Source: Thalassomonas sp. RHCl1 | Lineage (GTDB): Bacteria > Pseudomonadota > Gammaproteobacteria > Enterobacterales > Alteromonadaceae | DNA length: 64,000 nt | Assembly: GCF_947387555.1 (NCBI RefSeq) | Contig: NZ_CANDNZ010000002.1 | Span: 979,979-1,043,978, forward strand | Reading direction: 5' to 3' | In this document: piece after piece, positions 9,742 to 17,782 of the stretch | How positions within the stretch are numbered: position 1 is the stretch's first letter | Layout: every line of letters begins with the position of its first letter | Program-made: the position numbers and the translations under genes | Notes under the pieces: generated by a model | Databases searched by the model: none | Told to the model about the DNA's origin: nothing | Seen by the model: the letters and a program-made list of their open reading frames with translations, nothing else

Positions 9742-9924
9742 TAGGTAGCTTCCTTATTATCATTCTTTTAGGAATTCATTTGTCAGCAGACAGCATGTAT
9801 TTACTGTGCTTTTCCGGTATTCGCGGCATTTAAACGGATGGCTTTTTCAATTTCTCCTGCTAATTGAGCATGGCCAAGAATAATGCCGCATTATTGTTTG
9901 AGGATTTACAATACAAGTTACAAT

Positions 9925-9948
9925 AAAAAAAGCTTGTTATCGTAACAG
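9925..9948 (-). terminator. Possible attenuator between precursor and radical SAM gene
   Basis: On the minus strand CTGTTACGATAACAAG is followed by TTTTTTT. The stem is only five or six base pairs, but the T run is long. Partial termination here would let the precursor be made in excess over the enzymes, as in many RiPP operons. Confidence 0.4.
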
Positions 9949-9966
9949 TAAAAACACACCACCAGC

Positions 9967-10119
9967 CTATTCAAGCTCCATGCTACCGTTGCAGGTACAG
10001 TTATTTCCATTGTCACCGCCGGCAACTTCTTCTTCTAAAATATCCCTTTCCTCCTGAGCTATTTCGTTTAGAAATTTTTCTTTATTTTCTTCAATTTTTT
10101 TTTTATTTTCTTCCGTCAT
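9967..10119 (-). CDS. RiPP precursor peptide 1 (double-glycine leader, CxC core)
   Basis: A 50-residue ORF read directly from the minus strand. The ATG is preceded by AGGACGAG. The leader is charged and helical, ending RDILEEEVAGG, a classic double-glycine cleavage site for C39 peptidases. The predicted core is DNGNNCTCNGSMELE, 15 residues with a Cys-Thr-Cys centre. It lies 225 bases upstream of the radical SAM gene in the same direction. The leader end resembles that of the second precursor (DILNEAAGG). The modification and activity of the product are unknown. Confidence 0.82.
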   Translation of the reverse strand: MTEENKKKIEENKEKFLNEIAQEERDILEEEVAGGDNGNNCTCNGSMELE

Positions 10120-10691
10120 GATCTCGTCCTTTTTTTAAACTTGTAGAAATTTACAACCCATTAATAAATAAAGTTGCCATTTCAGTCTATGTAAAATAAT
10201 GACTTAGACACACAAACTTCCAGTCAACAATCATCAATCATCAGCCACTTTGTAGGATTTTCACCCTGAATAAGTTCGAAAAACAACCTAAAATAATTGG
10301 CGAGATCTCTTGAAGCTCATTATCCGGCAAGTATTTAGCACACATAACGGGTCAATTTATACCCCCTTTTCTACCTGTGTAACCAGAGTTCACCTGCTTG
10401 ATAAAATGTGATTCAAAAAGGTTTGGGTATAAAAATAATCGACCAGGCAAATGCATGAAAAGGACTACTGCGTCAGCTTACCGCTAGCAGAGATATAGAA
10501 GAAACAGCATAACCGGGCACCACCCAGATTTATTTTTGATTAAAACCGCTGATATCGCCTTTTTATTCCTGGCAACAGTAAAAATCAGTCATGAAGAGAT
10601 GGTTTCCAGCCACTTTGACAGGGTTTATTTATCAGACCAGTCCCTTTGTCTATAGTTTTGCAATCACTAGCTTATTAGAGAAGGCACAAAC
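10120..10691. promoter_or_regulatory. Divergent intergenic region between the two precursor genes
   Basis: About 570 AT-rich bases separate the two oppositely oriented precursor genes, so it should hold both promoters. A TTGACA sits at 10615-10620 on the plus strand, but no good -10 at the right spacing was found. No further double-glycine peptide was seen on either strand. Confidence 0.5.
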
Positions 10692-10832
10692 ATGGCAGAA
10701 AATATTCACTTTGATGATAACGAAGAACAACCACTTTCTGAGGAAGAATTGCAGGCATTAGAAGACGATATCCTTAACGAAGCCGCCGGCGGCACCAATG
10801 CGCCCCCCATCAGTCCTAATATAGGTTGTTAA
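10692..10832 (+). CDS. RiPP precursor peptide 2 (double-glycine leader, Pro-rich core)
   Basis: A 46-residue ORF on the plus strand, ATG at 10692, with AGAAGG 6 bases upstream. The leader contains LSEEELQALEDDILNE and ends AAGG, matching the double-glycine consensus and the leader end of precursor 1. The predicted core is TNAPPISPNIGC, 12 residues with three Pro and a C-terminal Cys. It faces away from the processing operon, so it has its own promoter. It may share the radical SAM enzyme and exporter in trans. A hairpin follows the stop codon. Confidence 0.8.
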   Translation: MAENIHFDDNEEQPLSEEELQALEDDILNEAAGGTNAPPISPNIGC

Positions 10833-10840
10833 TTCCAATG

Positions 10841-10874
10841 CAGGCATGGGAATTATAAGTCATTCCCATGCCTG
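10841..10874. terminator. Perfect 13-bp hairpin between convergent genes
   Basis: CAGGCATGGGAAT pairs exactly with ATTCCCATGCCTG across an 8-base loop. It sits between the stop of precursor 2 and the stop of the isomerase gene. No clear T run follows on either strand, so it may stabilise mRNA ends rather than terminate strongly. Confidence 0.55.
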
Positions 10875-10911
10875 TGATCTCACCACCGTTTTCAGGCGAA
10901 AGAGAATAGCA

Positions 10912-11256
10912 CTAAAGCATATCCCGGTTGCAATAAGTCAGCTTTTCAAATTCGCTGACATTCATGGCAATATTGGCCACGTCCGGAAACATGGCAACAA
11001 GCTCAGTCACCATCTGCTTTGATAAGGCAGCTTTTTGCTGGCAACTTCGCCCCTGCATAATACTGGCGAAAACATGAACAAAAGCCTCACGTGTTCCGCC
11101 AATGCTGTAACTGCTGTATGGATTGATGCGTACTTTAATTTCACTTTCTTTAAATAAACCGGACGCCACAGCAGATAAATGCAACCGACGCAGAATCTCT
11201 TCTTCCGGCTGAAGCGTTAACAGCTCTGCACAGCAATCGACAACAAAATGCGGCAT
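10912..11256 (-). CDS. 5-carboxymethyl-2-hydroxymuconate delta-isomerase family protein
   Basis: 114 residues, starting MPHFVVDC. Pro2, exposed after Met removal, is the catalytic base in this tautomerase family. The conserved RINPYSSYSIGG and FVHVFASIMQGR stretches match the HpaF/CHMI group, and the length is typical. In known pathways it isomerises 5-carboxymethyl-2-hydroxymuconate in homoprotocatechuate degradation. No other genes of that pathway are nearby, so the real substrate here is open. AAGGAGAG lies just upstream of the ATG. Confidence 0.85.
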   Translation of the reverse strand: MPHFVVDCCAELLTLQPEEEILRRLHLSAVASGLFKESEIKVRINPYSSYSIGGTREAFVHVFASIMQGRSCQQKAALSKQMVTELVAMFPDVANIAMNVSEFEKLTYCNRDML

Positions 11257-11288
11257 TTCACTCTCCTTAACTTTACCCGTGTTTATTT

Positions 11289-12062
11289 TTACGTGATTTT
11301 TTGGCCGGTGATAGAATAAACCAAGGGGATGGTTTGTCCTTTAAAGGGCAAGCAGTAACCCTGATCTTCAACATATTCAAGATCAGGGAAGCAATTATAG
11401 GGGCTGTAGGGATACTCTTGAAAACCTTCGATAGCAATACCGGCGTTAATCAAGGCGGTAATCACCTCACTCAGGGAGTGCGGCCAGGTATGCATGGTCG
11501 AAGTTTCGCCTGAGCAGTTTTCGGTATAAGTGCCCTCCTCTTCGATATCCGGCGTCTTAGAAGGAAAATAACCATAACCGGATAACACATCATTGAAGGG
11601 GTGAAATTCTACCAGGTAAAAACGTCCCCCGGCTTTCAAGGAATTGGCAATAGTTTTCGCCCAAAGCTCCAAATCAGGCAACCAGCACAAAACGCCATAA
11701 GAAGTAAAAACAATATCAAACTGCTCTGTACTGGTTTCACCAAAACTATAAAGATCGCTGGTGATAAAACTGGCCGGTAAATCCACGGTTTGCGCCAGTT
11801 CTTTTGCTTGTGCTATGGCTTGTGATGACAAGTCAACCCCGGTTACCTTTGCGCCCAGGCGGGCCCAGGACAAAGTATCCAGGCCAAAATGGCATTGCAG
11901 ATGGAGTAAGCTCTTGCCGTCGACATCCCCCATCAGCTGCCGTTCAATGGGGTTAAGTGAAGAGTTACCGGCAATAAAGCCTTCGACATCATAAAATTTA
12001 GAGGCAACATGTACTTGGGTACGCTTGTCCCATGCTTCTTTATTAATTTCCAGATAATCCAT
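11289..12062 (-). CDS. Class I SAM-dependent methyltransferase
   Basis: 257 residues. The Rossmann motif I region reads LLHLQCHFGLDTLSWARLGAKVTGVDLS and motif II ITSDLYSF, followed by FDIVFTSYGVLCWLPD. This is a small-molecule methyltransferase of the UbiE/YcgJ-like type. The substrate is not evident. It is 32 bases upstream of the isomerase gene in the same direction, so the two may be cotranscribed. Confidence 0.85.
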   Translation of the reverse strand: MDYLEINKEAWDKRTQVHVASKFYDVEGFIAGNSSLNPIERQLMGDVDGKSLLHLQCHFGLDTLSWARLGAKVTGVDLSSQAIAQAKELAQTVDLPASFITSDLYSFGETSTEQFDIVFTSYGVLCWLPDLELWAKTIANSLKAGGRFYLVEFHPFNDVLSGYGYFPSKTPDIEEEGTYTENCSGETSTMHTWPHSLSEVITALINAGIAIEGFQEYPYSPYNCFPDLEYVEDQGYCLPFKGQTIPLVYSITGQKIT

Positions 12063-12244
12063 ATTATTATTTTCTTTTCCTTTAACTGGTTTGAATATTA
12101 TCGTTTTATTGTGGCTGACACCGCCAGTTTATGCACAGCGCGGTTGATGATAAAGGTTAACATCAATACCATTGCCGGGGGAAGTTCCTGTTTAAACGGA
12201 ATAAAAAAATATATGGGCCAGGTTTAGCACTTCCGTGGTTAAGA

Positions 12245-12958
12245 TTAAATACCGGCAACTTCCTGCGCCGTTAATAAACGGCTTTCCCCCACTTTAAGCT
12301 GCTCCGTTAAGATTAATGAGCCGATAGCCACTCGATGCAAAGCAACAACAGGATTGCGAAAACGTCCAAACATACGTTTTATTTGGTGATATCGACCTTC
12401 AACCAGTGACACCATAGCCACATGATCCGATATTATCTCTAACTTAGCCGGTTTCGTTGTGATCTTTTCATAGCCAAAATACATCCCTTGATTAAAGGCC
12501 TCAATGTAATCCTCATTGAGCTTATTTTGCAGGGTAACCCGGTATAGTTTTTCCACCTTTTTTTCCGGTGACGTTAAACGCTCAGACCAACGGCTGTCGT
12601 TGGTTAACAAGACCAAACCCGAAGTATTTAAATCGAGACGGCCGACAAGATGTAAACTCGCTTTATCGACACTTTCAGGCAAGTTAACGATATCAAGCAC
12701 GGTTTTATGCTGTTCATCTTTTGTTGCACTGACCACGCCAACAGGCTTATGTAACATGACATAACTTGCTTCATTGGCTTGCAACACTTTGTTATCAAGA
12801 GAGATATGAGAGAATTTATCAATAATCTGATCAATATTGTTGGCAATAGCACCATCAACCATAATACGTTTTTGGGCTAACATTAACCGGACATCCCGAC
12901 GACTTACCTGACATTGTTTACTGATAAAGCGGTCGAGCCTTGATGTGCTTAATGTCAT
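12245..12958 (-). CDS. rsuA: RsuA-family 16S rRNA pseudouridine synthase
   Basis: 237 residues from the ATG at 12958, chosen because AAGG lies 6 bases upstream; a TTG at 12964 is also in frame. The N-terminus is an S4 RNA-binding domain (SRLDRFISKQCQVSRRDVR). The catalytic block GRLDLNTSGLVLLTND carries the conserved Asp of the RsuA/RluB/E/F group, and GRYHQIKRMFG follows. The expected reaction is uridine to pseudouridine at position 516 of 16S rRNA, but RluE/F-like specificity cannot be excluded. Confidence 0.85.
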   Translation of the reverse strand: MTLSTSRLDRFISKQCQVSRRDVRLMLAQKRIMVDGAIANNIDQIIDKFSHISLDNKVLQANEASYVMLHKPVGVVSATKDEQHKTVLDIVNLPESVDKASLHLVGRLDLNTSGLVLLTNDSRWSERLTSPEKKVEKLYRVTLQNKLNEDYIEAFNQGMYFGYEKITTKPAKLEIISDHVAMVSLVEGRYHQIKRMFGRFRNPVVALHRVAIGSLILTEQLKVGESRLLTAQEVAGI

Positions 12959-13026
12959 ATACAACCTTAATAAATAATACCTTTTAGTGCCATTTGCAGT
13001 GAGCCCTATTGTTAAGCTAAATTCAC

Positions 13027-13365
13027 TCAGGCTTTCTTGACAAACTTCGCCGTCACCATCATTTCACCAGCACCATCCACTTTGCAGTCCAGCTGGTGAT
13101 CCTTTCCTTCGACTATCCGCCTAATAACGGCTTTAGTGCCAACCTTAAGCACCTGAGAACTGCCTTTGATTTTAAGATCTTTAATCATGGTGACTTTATC
13201 ACCTTCTGCCAGCAAGGTGCCGTTGGCATCTTTTACCGTAAAAGTCTCTTCTTCGCTCAAGGCTTGTGACGGGTTCCATTCATAGGCACATTCAGGGCAG
13301 ATCAAATGGTTTTGATCTTGATAAACGTATTCAGAATTACATTTTGGGCATGGAGGAAAGGACAT
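13027..13365 (-). CDS. yjdM: Zinc-ribbon protein YjdM (PhnA family)
   Basis: 112 residues. The N-terminal zinc ribbon has Cys6, Cys9, Cys23 and Cys26, and the C-terminal part has [23 protein letters not shown], the conserved core of the YjdM/PhnA family. Despite the old name, this family is not shown to degrade phosphonates. The function is unknown; it is a common housekeeping protein of stable length. Confidence 0.9.
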   Translation of the reverse strand: MSFPPCPKCNSEYVYQDQNHLICPECAYEWNPSQALSEEETFTVKDANGTLLAEGDKVTMIKDLKIKGSSQVLKVGTKAVIRRIVEGKDHQLDCKVDGAGEMMVTAKFVKKA

Positions 13366-13792
13366 ACATGATTACTTCTTCAAATTATTCTTGCGCATAT
13401 GGTAATGGCTCTCTTTTAGCTTGGCGAGCACATTCTATCGAATTCAGGGGATTTCTTGCCGGTTCTGAATAGGGGGTCCTCCATCAAAGCAGCCGGATTG
13501 GACACCACCGAGGGCTTTTAGCAACATCCATAGACAATAGCGCTATAACCTCAACACTTTCAATCTTACCTCGTCCATCAATAGTTATCTTTAACATCAC
13601 CGAAGCCTCCAGATCACATGGAATACATTAAAGACACGAAAACTAAGAATATTTGCAATTAATAACACAAACTCTATTGAAAGCTGAGCCAGGTTAGCAG
13701 TGGTTAACTACAGCCGCCCGGCTTATGGCTTATCAATAAAAAACGGCCAACTTTCAGCTGGCCGTTTCTATATGAGCCTATTCAGGCGTGAC
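13366..13792. other. Intergenic region with a doubtful 37-codon ORF
   Basis: No clear gene in 427 bases. A minus-strand ORF at 13484-13597 (starting MLKITIDGRGKIESVEV) has GGAGG upstream of a GTG/ATG pair. It matches nothing I know and could be a remnant. The SymE terminator lies at 13741-13767. Confidence 0.4.
13741..13767 (-). terminator. Terminator after the symE-like gene
   Basis: AAACGGCCA pairs with TGGCCGTTT around a 9-base loop. On the minus strand it is followed by TTTTTATTG, a good rho-independent shape placed just after the symE-like stop codon. Confidence 0.8.
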
Positions 13793-14047
13793 CTACTTAG
13801 GTGTAATGATCATTTCTTCCTGATTTATCACAACACTGACTTTTTGCCCGACAGGAAAACCCGCCTGTCGCAGCCACTTGCCCCTGAGCACAATACAAGG
13901 TTCAAGGTGAACCGGAACATAGTTAATGCCGATGCCGCGGGTTTTTCCTGCTGACTCGCAGGTGGTCTCCAACACGGTAAGTTGTCGATAAATAGGATAT
14001 TTTACTTTTGCCGAGCCTAGCTCTGACGTATGATGATATTCAGCCAT
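13793..14047 (-). CDS. symE: SymE-family type I toxin-like protein
   Basis: 84 residues with the SymE core: RQLTVLETTCES, then PCIVLRGKWLRQAGFPVGQKV and a C-terminal MIITPK. E. coli SymE is an SOS-induced protein with an AbrB-like fold that affects RNA/nucleoid function and is held down by the antisense RNA SymR. A stable inverted repeat lies at about 14076-14111, just upstream of the start, where an antisense RNA would be expected, but no RNA gene can be proved. AAGGAGTACGTC precedes the ATG. Confidence 0.82.
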   Translation of the reverse strand: MAEYHHTSELGSAKVKYPIYRQLTVLETTCESAGKTRGIGINYVPVHLEPCIVLRGKWLRQAGFPVGQKVSVVINQEEMIITPK

Positions 14048-14359
14048 GACGTACTCCTTTGAAGTTCGTTGTGGTTAGCAACCTCTGGGTGTCTCACCAC
14101 TCAGGGGTTGCGACTTTGATTATTGCTGTTACGGCTTCACTTGCATGATAACAGCGGTGCTTGAATAGAAAGTATTGAGGTAAGTGCTCTCCTTTGTTGA
14201 ATGGATAGCACTCTAAATAAAGACCATCAAACTGACTAAATCAACAGAGAAATGGTCTTTATTTGTGATTAATTTGAGAGGGGTTTCTAAGGGCTTATTG
14301 GTCTCTAATTCGGGGTTATTTAACCATCAGGGTATCCACTAATTGCGGGTAACTCTGTA
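14048..14359. other. symE upstream region with several inverted repeats
   Basis: No gene seen. It holds a hairpin made from GCAACCTCTG and CAGGGGTTGC at about 14076-14111, GCTGTTA/TAACAGC at 14125-14155, and a perfect 12-bp repeat at 14216-14263. These may mark old cassette boundaries or an antisense RNA region. Confidence 0.4.
14216..14263. repeat. Perfect 12-bp inverted repeat
   Basis: AATAAAGACCAT (14216-14227) and ATGGTCTTTATT (14252-14263) are exact complements with a 24-base loop. It could be a bidirectional terminator at the distal end of the cassette array. Confidence 0.5.
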
Positions 14360-14420
14360 TGCTAACGCCAGCAATCAGCCGCTGGCGGCCTCGCCAGTCG
14401 GTTGCATTGCATTGTTAGCA
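14360..14420 (-). other. attC-like recombination site 1 (after lipase)
   Basis: On the minus strand the site opens with TGCTAAC two bases after the lipase stop codon and closes with the exact complement GTTAGCA, which fits GTTRRRY. Inside, ACTGGCG and CGCCAGC form the inner stem. This 61-base layout is that of an integron attC site with R'' next to the stop codon of its cassette gene. Confidence 0.75.
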
Positions 14421-14422
14421 CC

Positions 14423-15289
14423 TCATCGGTTTTCGGCATTCTTGAAACTGCGATAGAAATGATGGGCGTATTTCTCACAGCTATGGTCATGGAACAAGTG
14501 AACAGTTCTTTCGAAAATGAGATTGGGCAGTAAGCCTAGTGCAAATGCAATCAAGCCTCGACGTCTGTCCCAACTTTTCGTAGTCGCTCGAACGCTCGGA
14601 TTTATTGCTCCGGACCTTTTGACGTACCACTCTCGCCCGAAGTGCGTGTAGACCACACCAGGAGGCAATACGTTGGCTACGAGGTCATTACCTTTTGTCG
14701 CTCGATGATATCGGCCATTAAGGAGATTTTCTCCATTGTTAGCGAAGTCGGCATCACCTGCACGAGGCTGGCCAAAAGTGTAGACATGGCCCAGCCGCAA
14801 GCTCTCAAATCCACTTGTACCGAACAATTCAACGGAGCGCAATGCAGCGAGTAGTGTGACTGCTCCGCCTAGGCTATGCCCTGTAAACCAAACAGGGCGT
14901 GGATCATTGAACTCGTTAGCTCGGCTCAGAAAAGTGGAAATTTCCCCCCATACTGCGTCGAGCTGCGACAAGAAGCCGGAGTGCACAGACCCAATTGTTT
15001 CGAATGGAACAAGATGCGCTTTTGCATCTGTACGTATGTCGGTAAAACCCGCAGTCCCACGAAACACGATCGCACAAAATTTTCCGCAATCGGCAGCGAA
15101 TCCATCAGCCCCTGTCTTGTCGTCCTTAAGGTGGACAATATGCGAACTGCGTCCGGCAAGGTACTGCTCAATTTCGAATGGTTTCCGATATGCAATCGCC
15201 GATAGCATGGCCATCGTCCAGCCATTTACAGCCTTGTACGTACTCAGTTCATGATTGAAGTGATCCAGTGGATGTGAGTCTGTCTGCAT
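14423..15289 (-). CDS. Lipase class 3 family protein, integron cassette gene
   Basis: 288 residues. The alpha/beta-hydrolase nucleophile elbow GHSLGGAV is clear, preceded by CAIVFRGTAG, the lipase-3 oxyanion strand. A likely catalytic Asp is in KGNDLVANVLPP, and His candidates lie in YTHFGREW and LFHDHS. No signal peptide or lipobox is visible. It probably hydrolyses acylglycerols or similar esters. It lies between two attC-like sites and in the same direction as the other cassette genes, with GAAGGGATCG before the ATG. Secretion or use as an effector is not shown. Confidence 0.82.
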   Translation of the reverse strand: MQTDSHPLDHFNHELSTYKAVNGWTMAMLSAIAYRKPFEIEQYLAGRSSHIVHLKDDKTGADGFAADCGKFCAIVFRGTAGFTDIRTDAKAHLVPFETIGSVHSGFLSQLDAVWGEISTFLSRANEFNDPRPVWFTGHSLGGAVTLLAALRSVELFGTSGFESLRLGHVYTFGQPRAGDADFANNGENLLNGRYHRATKGNDLVANVLPPGVVYTHFGREWYVKRSGAINPSVRATTKSWDRRRGLIAFALGLLPNLIFERTVHLFHDHSCEKYAHHFYRSFKNAENR

Positions 15290-15313
15290 ATCGATCCCTT
15301 CTCTGCACTAACA

Positions 15314-15434
15314 GCTTAACAGTCGGCAAAAACCGTATTTAAACACAGTTTTCCCCGTCTTCGAATTATTTGATAAAATGTAAAACATACATTTACCTAT
15401 ATCATATCAAGCCATTGCCATCATTTTGTTATGC
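15314..15434 (-). other. attC-like site 2 (long type, 121 bp)
   Basis: On the minus strand it opens with GCATAAC, which contains the TAA stop of the upstream ORF, and closes with GTTAAGC. A central AAATGTA/TACATTT hairpin is present. The length is like the Vibrio VCR class. Most of the element recurs at 18202-18318. Confidence 0.65.
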
Positions 15435-15782
15435 GTGTTGCCAATCATAACTAATTATCTTTTTATCAAAATCTAGCTCATGCTGGATTTCAATGATCCT
15501 ATGAGGAATTTTTGCTTGCTTAAAGAACTCCGAAAACTTTAAAAGCAGTTTATCCGTTTCGGGTTCTGATAATAAACTCCCTATAGAATAGCTTTGAGTA
15601 ACCCCCTCGGTCCAATCAAGTGAAAAGCCCGCAATTGTAGAGACTCTATTTTGATGAATATACTTCTTTCCAGAGTCACTTTCTCTGATTTCAACACTTA
15701 GCGGAAATAATGAAATTGAATTTTCAATCTCCTCGTAACCGGCTGAATAATCTATGTCGATAATAAAGTCTCGATTGCTCAT
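15429..15782 (-). CDS. Hypothetical protein, integron cassette gene
   Basis: 117 residues, acidic, no signal peptide, membrane segment or domain I recognise. Its stop codon TAA is part of the attC opening GCATAAC, the usual cassette arrangement. It is probably a soluble cytoplasmic protein. Confidence 0.65.
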   Translation of the reverse strand: MSNRDFIIDIDYSAGYEEIENSISLFPLSVEIRESDSGKKYIHQNRVSTIAGFSLDWTEGVTQSYSIGSLLSEPETDKLLLKFSEFFKQAKIPHRIIEIQHELDFDKKIISYDWQHA

Positions 15783-15792
15783 TTGTCTTTAC

Positions 15793-15897
15793 GCATAACA
15801 CCTGCATAAGCGGCAGAAAACGCATGGCTATATTTTATGCGAGGAACGAGCACAAGCCATGCTTTTTGTGTCCGTTCTTGATGCTATTGCTATATGC
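15793..15897 (-). other. attC-like site 3
   Basis: On the minus strand it closes with GTTATGC (15793-15799), which complements the GCATAAC that opens the next site. Internal complementary arms AGCATGGCT and AGCCATGC, and GAACG and CGTTC, give a large folded structure. It starts just after the stop of the kinase-like gene; the R'' end is degenerate. Confidence 0.6.
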
Positions 15898-15900
15898 TAT

Positions 15901-16389
15901 TTAACTCATACTATTGATGATTTTTTCGGCACATTGCTCTGTAGAGTTTATATGAGTATTGATAATCATATCGTATAAGACTTCATGATGAACACTTTCA
16001 TACTGTGATTTAGCTAACCCAAGTCTACGATCACCTCTAGCTCGTTCTCGTTTTTCCAGCTCAACCAAAGGACATTCTACTTTTATTATTTTCAGGTTAA
16101 AAAGTTCAAGTTCACTCGTTAACTCCAAGTATGTCTTTTGACCACAAAAAACTATATCTACAATGACATTATGGCCAGTTTCGGCTAATGCTTTAACAGA
16201 TTTTGCTAAAGCAAGTTTCATATTTGGAAAATTATTAGATCCTGCGGGAATCCCATAAGGTGTCATGTCCCAAAATGCATCTAAAGAGCAAAGTAAATAA
16301 ACTTTAGAGAGCTTTGATTGGAGCTGTCTAGCCAATGTTGTTTTTCCTGAACTAGAAGCACCATTTAGTACAATTACATTTCCTTTCAT
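15901..16389 (-). CDS. P-loop kinase similar to chloramphenicol phosphotransferase, cassette gene
   Basis: 162 residues from the Met at 16389; a Met codon at 16392 is equally possible. The longer frame back to 16560 runs through an attC-like site and is not protein-like. Walker A is GASSSGKTT at residues 10-18, and LLCSLDAFWDMTPYG follows, matching the CPT family's D-x-F region. A later RARGDRRLGLA resembles the arginine-rich lid. The family phosphorylates small molecules, including chloramphenicol; zeta-type toxins are a more distant option. The substrate is unknown. Confidence 0.72.
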   Translation of the reverse strand: MKGNVIVLNGASSSGKTTLARQLQSKLSKVYLLCSLDAFWDMTPYGIPAGSNNFPNMKLALAKSVKALAETGHNVIVDIVFCGQKTYLELTSELELFNLKIIKVECPLVELEKRERARGDRRLGLAKSQYESVHHEVLYDMIINTHINSTEQCAEKIINSMS

Positions 16390-16421
16390 CATTATAAAAA
16401 CCTGATGCAGACTCAATATGC

Positions 16422-16493
16422 AAATAACGCTATGCTCACCAGAATTTTGGGAGCTCAGCGAGTAAAATTTCTGTGTGTAGCGTTTTGTTAGAT
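16422..16493 (-). other. attC-like site 4
   Basis: On the minus strand it opens with ATCTAAC (fits RYYYAAC) and closes with GTTATTT. The inner arms AGAAATTTTACTCGC and CCAAAATTCT form an imperfect stem. It is closely similar to site 5 at 17215-17284. Confidence 0.65.
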
Positions 16494-16575
16494 TTTTTAC
16501 ACATATCCAACACTGAAGCAACCGGTGATTACCGGAGTACATGTTTGTCAGGTTAGCCAAAGTTAATCGCGCAGT

Positions 16576-17199
16576 TTACTTCGACCCATTTGATTTTTTT
16601 ACTAGATTGTTAGCTGACTCTGATAAAGAGTCGAAAAATCCCGTCGTTTCCTTAGTTACTATTTTTGATACTGATGTGGAAAATAGATCTGTAGCCTTTT
16701 GTACTTTTTCAAAGCCATCTTTCTTAAACGAAGCATCAACTACTTGTTTTTGCCATAACCTGTGGGCTGAATCTAATTCCAATTTTGCGACAGTGTAATT
16801 CCTCCATGACTCCTCATACTGAAACGTTTGGGAGAAGCCTTGTGCAATTACTATTGCTGCACCTATGAAGCCTACCCAAAACTTCTGTTTTTTGAAAACA
16901 TCATCCATTATGGCTATGAGCGGTAGAGATGCTCCCAACACTATTATTAATACTGCTAGCAATCGGGAGCTACGTTGCCTAGAGGACATTCGGTTTTCAT
17001 ACCACTCCTTGAAAAAGCAGTAGCTTCCATCAACCTCTGCATCAGAGAAAAGTACGGTTTGCTCAAGCGAATCAAGGTATTTTCCTACACCTGCCACATC
17101 AGATGCTTTATTAAGCTTTGGTATAAGATTGTCTTTGCAACTACCTGCAAAAGTGGAAAACGAGCACATTAAAAAGAGCAGTATTATTAAGTTTTTCAC
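16576..17199 (-). CDS. SLATT/DUF4231-like membrane protein, cassette gene
   Basis: 207 residues from a GTG at 17199, chosen because AGGGAGG lies 5 bases upstream; a longer frame to 17232 would run into the attC site. It begins with a signal-like segment ending CSFSTFAGS. Two further membrane segments (LLAVLIIVLGASLPLIAIM and FWVGFIGAAIVIAQGF) are followed by YEESWRNYTVAKLELDSA, the pattern of DUF4231/SLATT proteins. SLATT domains occur in nucleotide-linked conflict systems as presumed pore-forming parts. That role here is inference. Confidence 0.65.
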   Translation of the reverse strand: MKNLIILLFLMCSFSTFAGSCKDNLIPKLNKASDVAGVGKYLDSLEQTVLFSDAEVDGSYCFFKEWYENRMSSRQRSSRLLAVLIIVLGASLPLIAIMDDVFKKQKFWVGFIGAAIVIAQGFSQTFQYEESWRNYTVAKLELDSAHRLWQKQVVDASFKKDGFEKVQKATDLFSTSVSKIVTKETTGFFDSLSESANNLVKKSNGSK

Positions 17200-17214
17200 T
17201 AGATCCTCCCTGAA

Positions 17215-17284
17215 ATCTAACGCCTTACTCACCAGAATTTTGGGAGTGCAGCGAGTAAAATTTCTGTGTAGCGATTTGTTATAA
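17215..17284 (-). other. attC-like site 5
   Basis: On the minus strand it opens with TTATAAC, overlapping the stop of the NTF2-like gene, and closes with GTTAGAT, which fits GTTRRRY exactly. The inner arms match those of site 4, so the two sites are recent relatives. Confidence 0.7.
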
Positions 17285-17758
17285 ATCGTTTACTCGTAAC
17301 TTTGCGTATACTATTTCAACTTTCGGTAAGCCATCTTCAATTACAATATGAAAGGATTCATCTGATGTAGTTGAGATAAGTAATTTTCCATTTAATACAA
17401 TTGTTTCAACTACTTTATCAGTAACAATAGCTGAAGTTTTATTGTTTGAGAGCACAATATTTAAATCAAGAACTTCATATGTAAAATCCCCAGGCATGGC
17501 CCAGCTCTCTTGTGTTAATTCTAAATATTGATCTTTAGTTAAAGTTTCTTTTCCGCCAAATTCAGCTGGTAAATCCATAATGATTTTAACATCATCAGAA
17601 AATGATGATGCAAGTTGCTCTAGGTTTTTTGTATGCACAGCTTCTATGATATTTTCCATAAGGTTGTTAACACTTTCTTCATCCAGATAATTCTTTGCAG
17701 AGACTTGCAAAGAAACAACCATACAAATCAAAATAACAACCGACTTTACTTTATTCAC
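17279..17758 (-). CDS. Exported SnoaL/NTF2-like protein, cassette gene
   Basis: 159 residues, GTG start at 17758 with GGAG 5 bases upstream. The N-terminus VKSVVILICMVVSLQVSA is a signal peptide. The rest reads as a single NTF2-like domain, with an early helix pair (VNNLMENIIEAVHTKNLEQLASSFSDDVKI) and later strands. Such domains bind small ligands or act as orphan enzymes; no catalytic pair is evident. It probably acts in the periplasm. Confidence 0.65.
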   Translation of the reverse strand: MNKVKSVVILICMVVSLQVSAKNYLDEESVNNLMENIIEAVHTKNLEQLASSFSDDVKIIMDLPAEFGGKETLTKDQYLELTQESWAMPGDFTYEVLDLNIVLSNNKTSAIVTDKVVETIVLNGKLLISTTSDESFHIVIEDGLPKVEIVYAKLRVNDL

Positions 17759-17782
17759 AACATCTCCAATAGTAATTTAGAT

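Noticed and set aside
9742..9966. Open minus-strand frame reading GHAQLAGEIEKAIRLNAANTGKAQ
   Set aside because: It looks protein-like but has no start codon in frame; possibly a remnant, too short to call.
10449..10560. Possible third precursor peptide between the two RiPP precursors
   Set aside because: Short frames on both strands lack a double-glycine leader and a ribosome site.
16393..16560. N-terminal extension of the CPT-like kinase ORF
   Set aside because: The added 57 codons read through an attC-like site and are not protein-like; the P-loop begins just after the Met at 16389.
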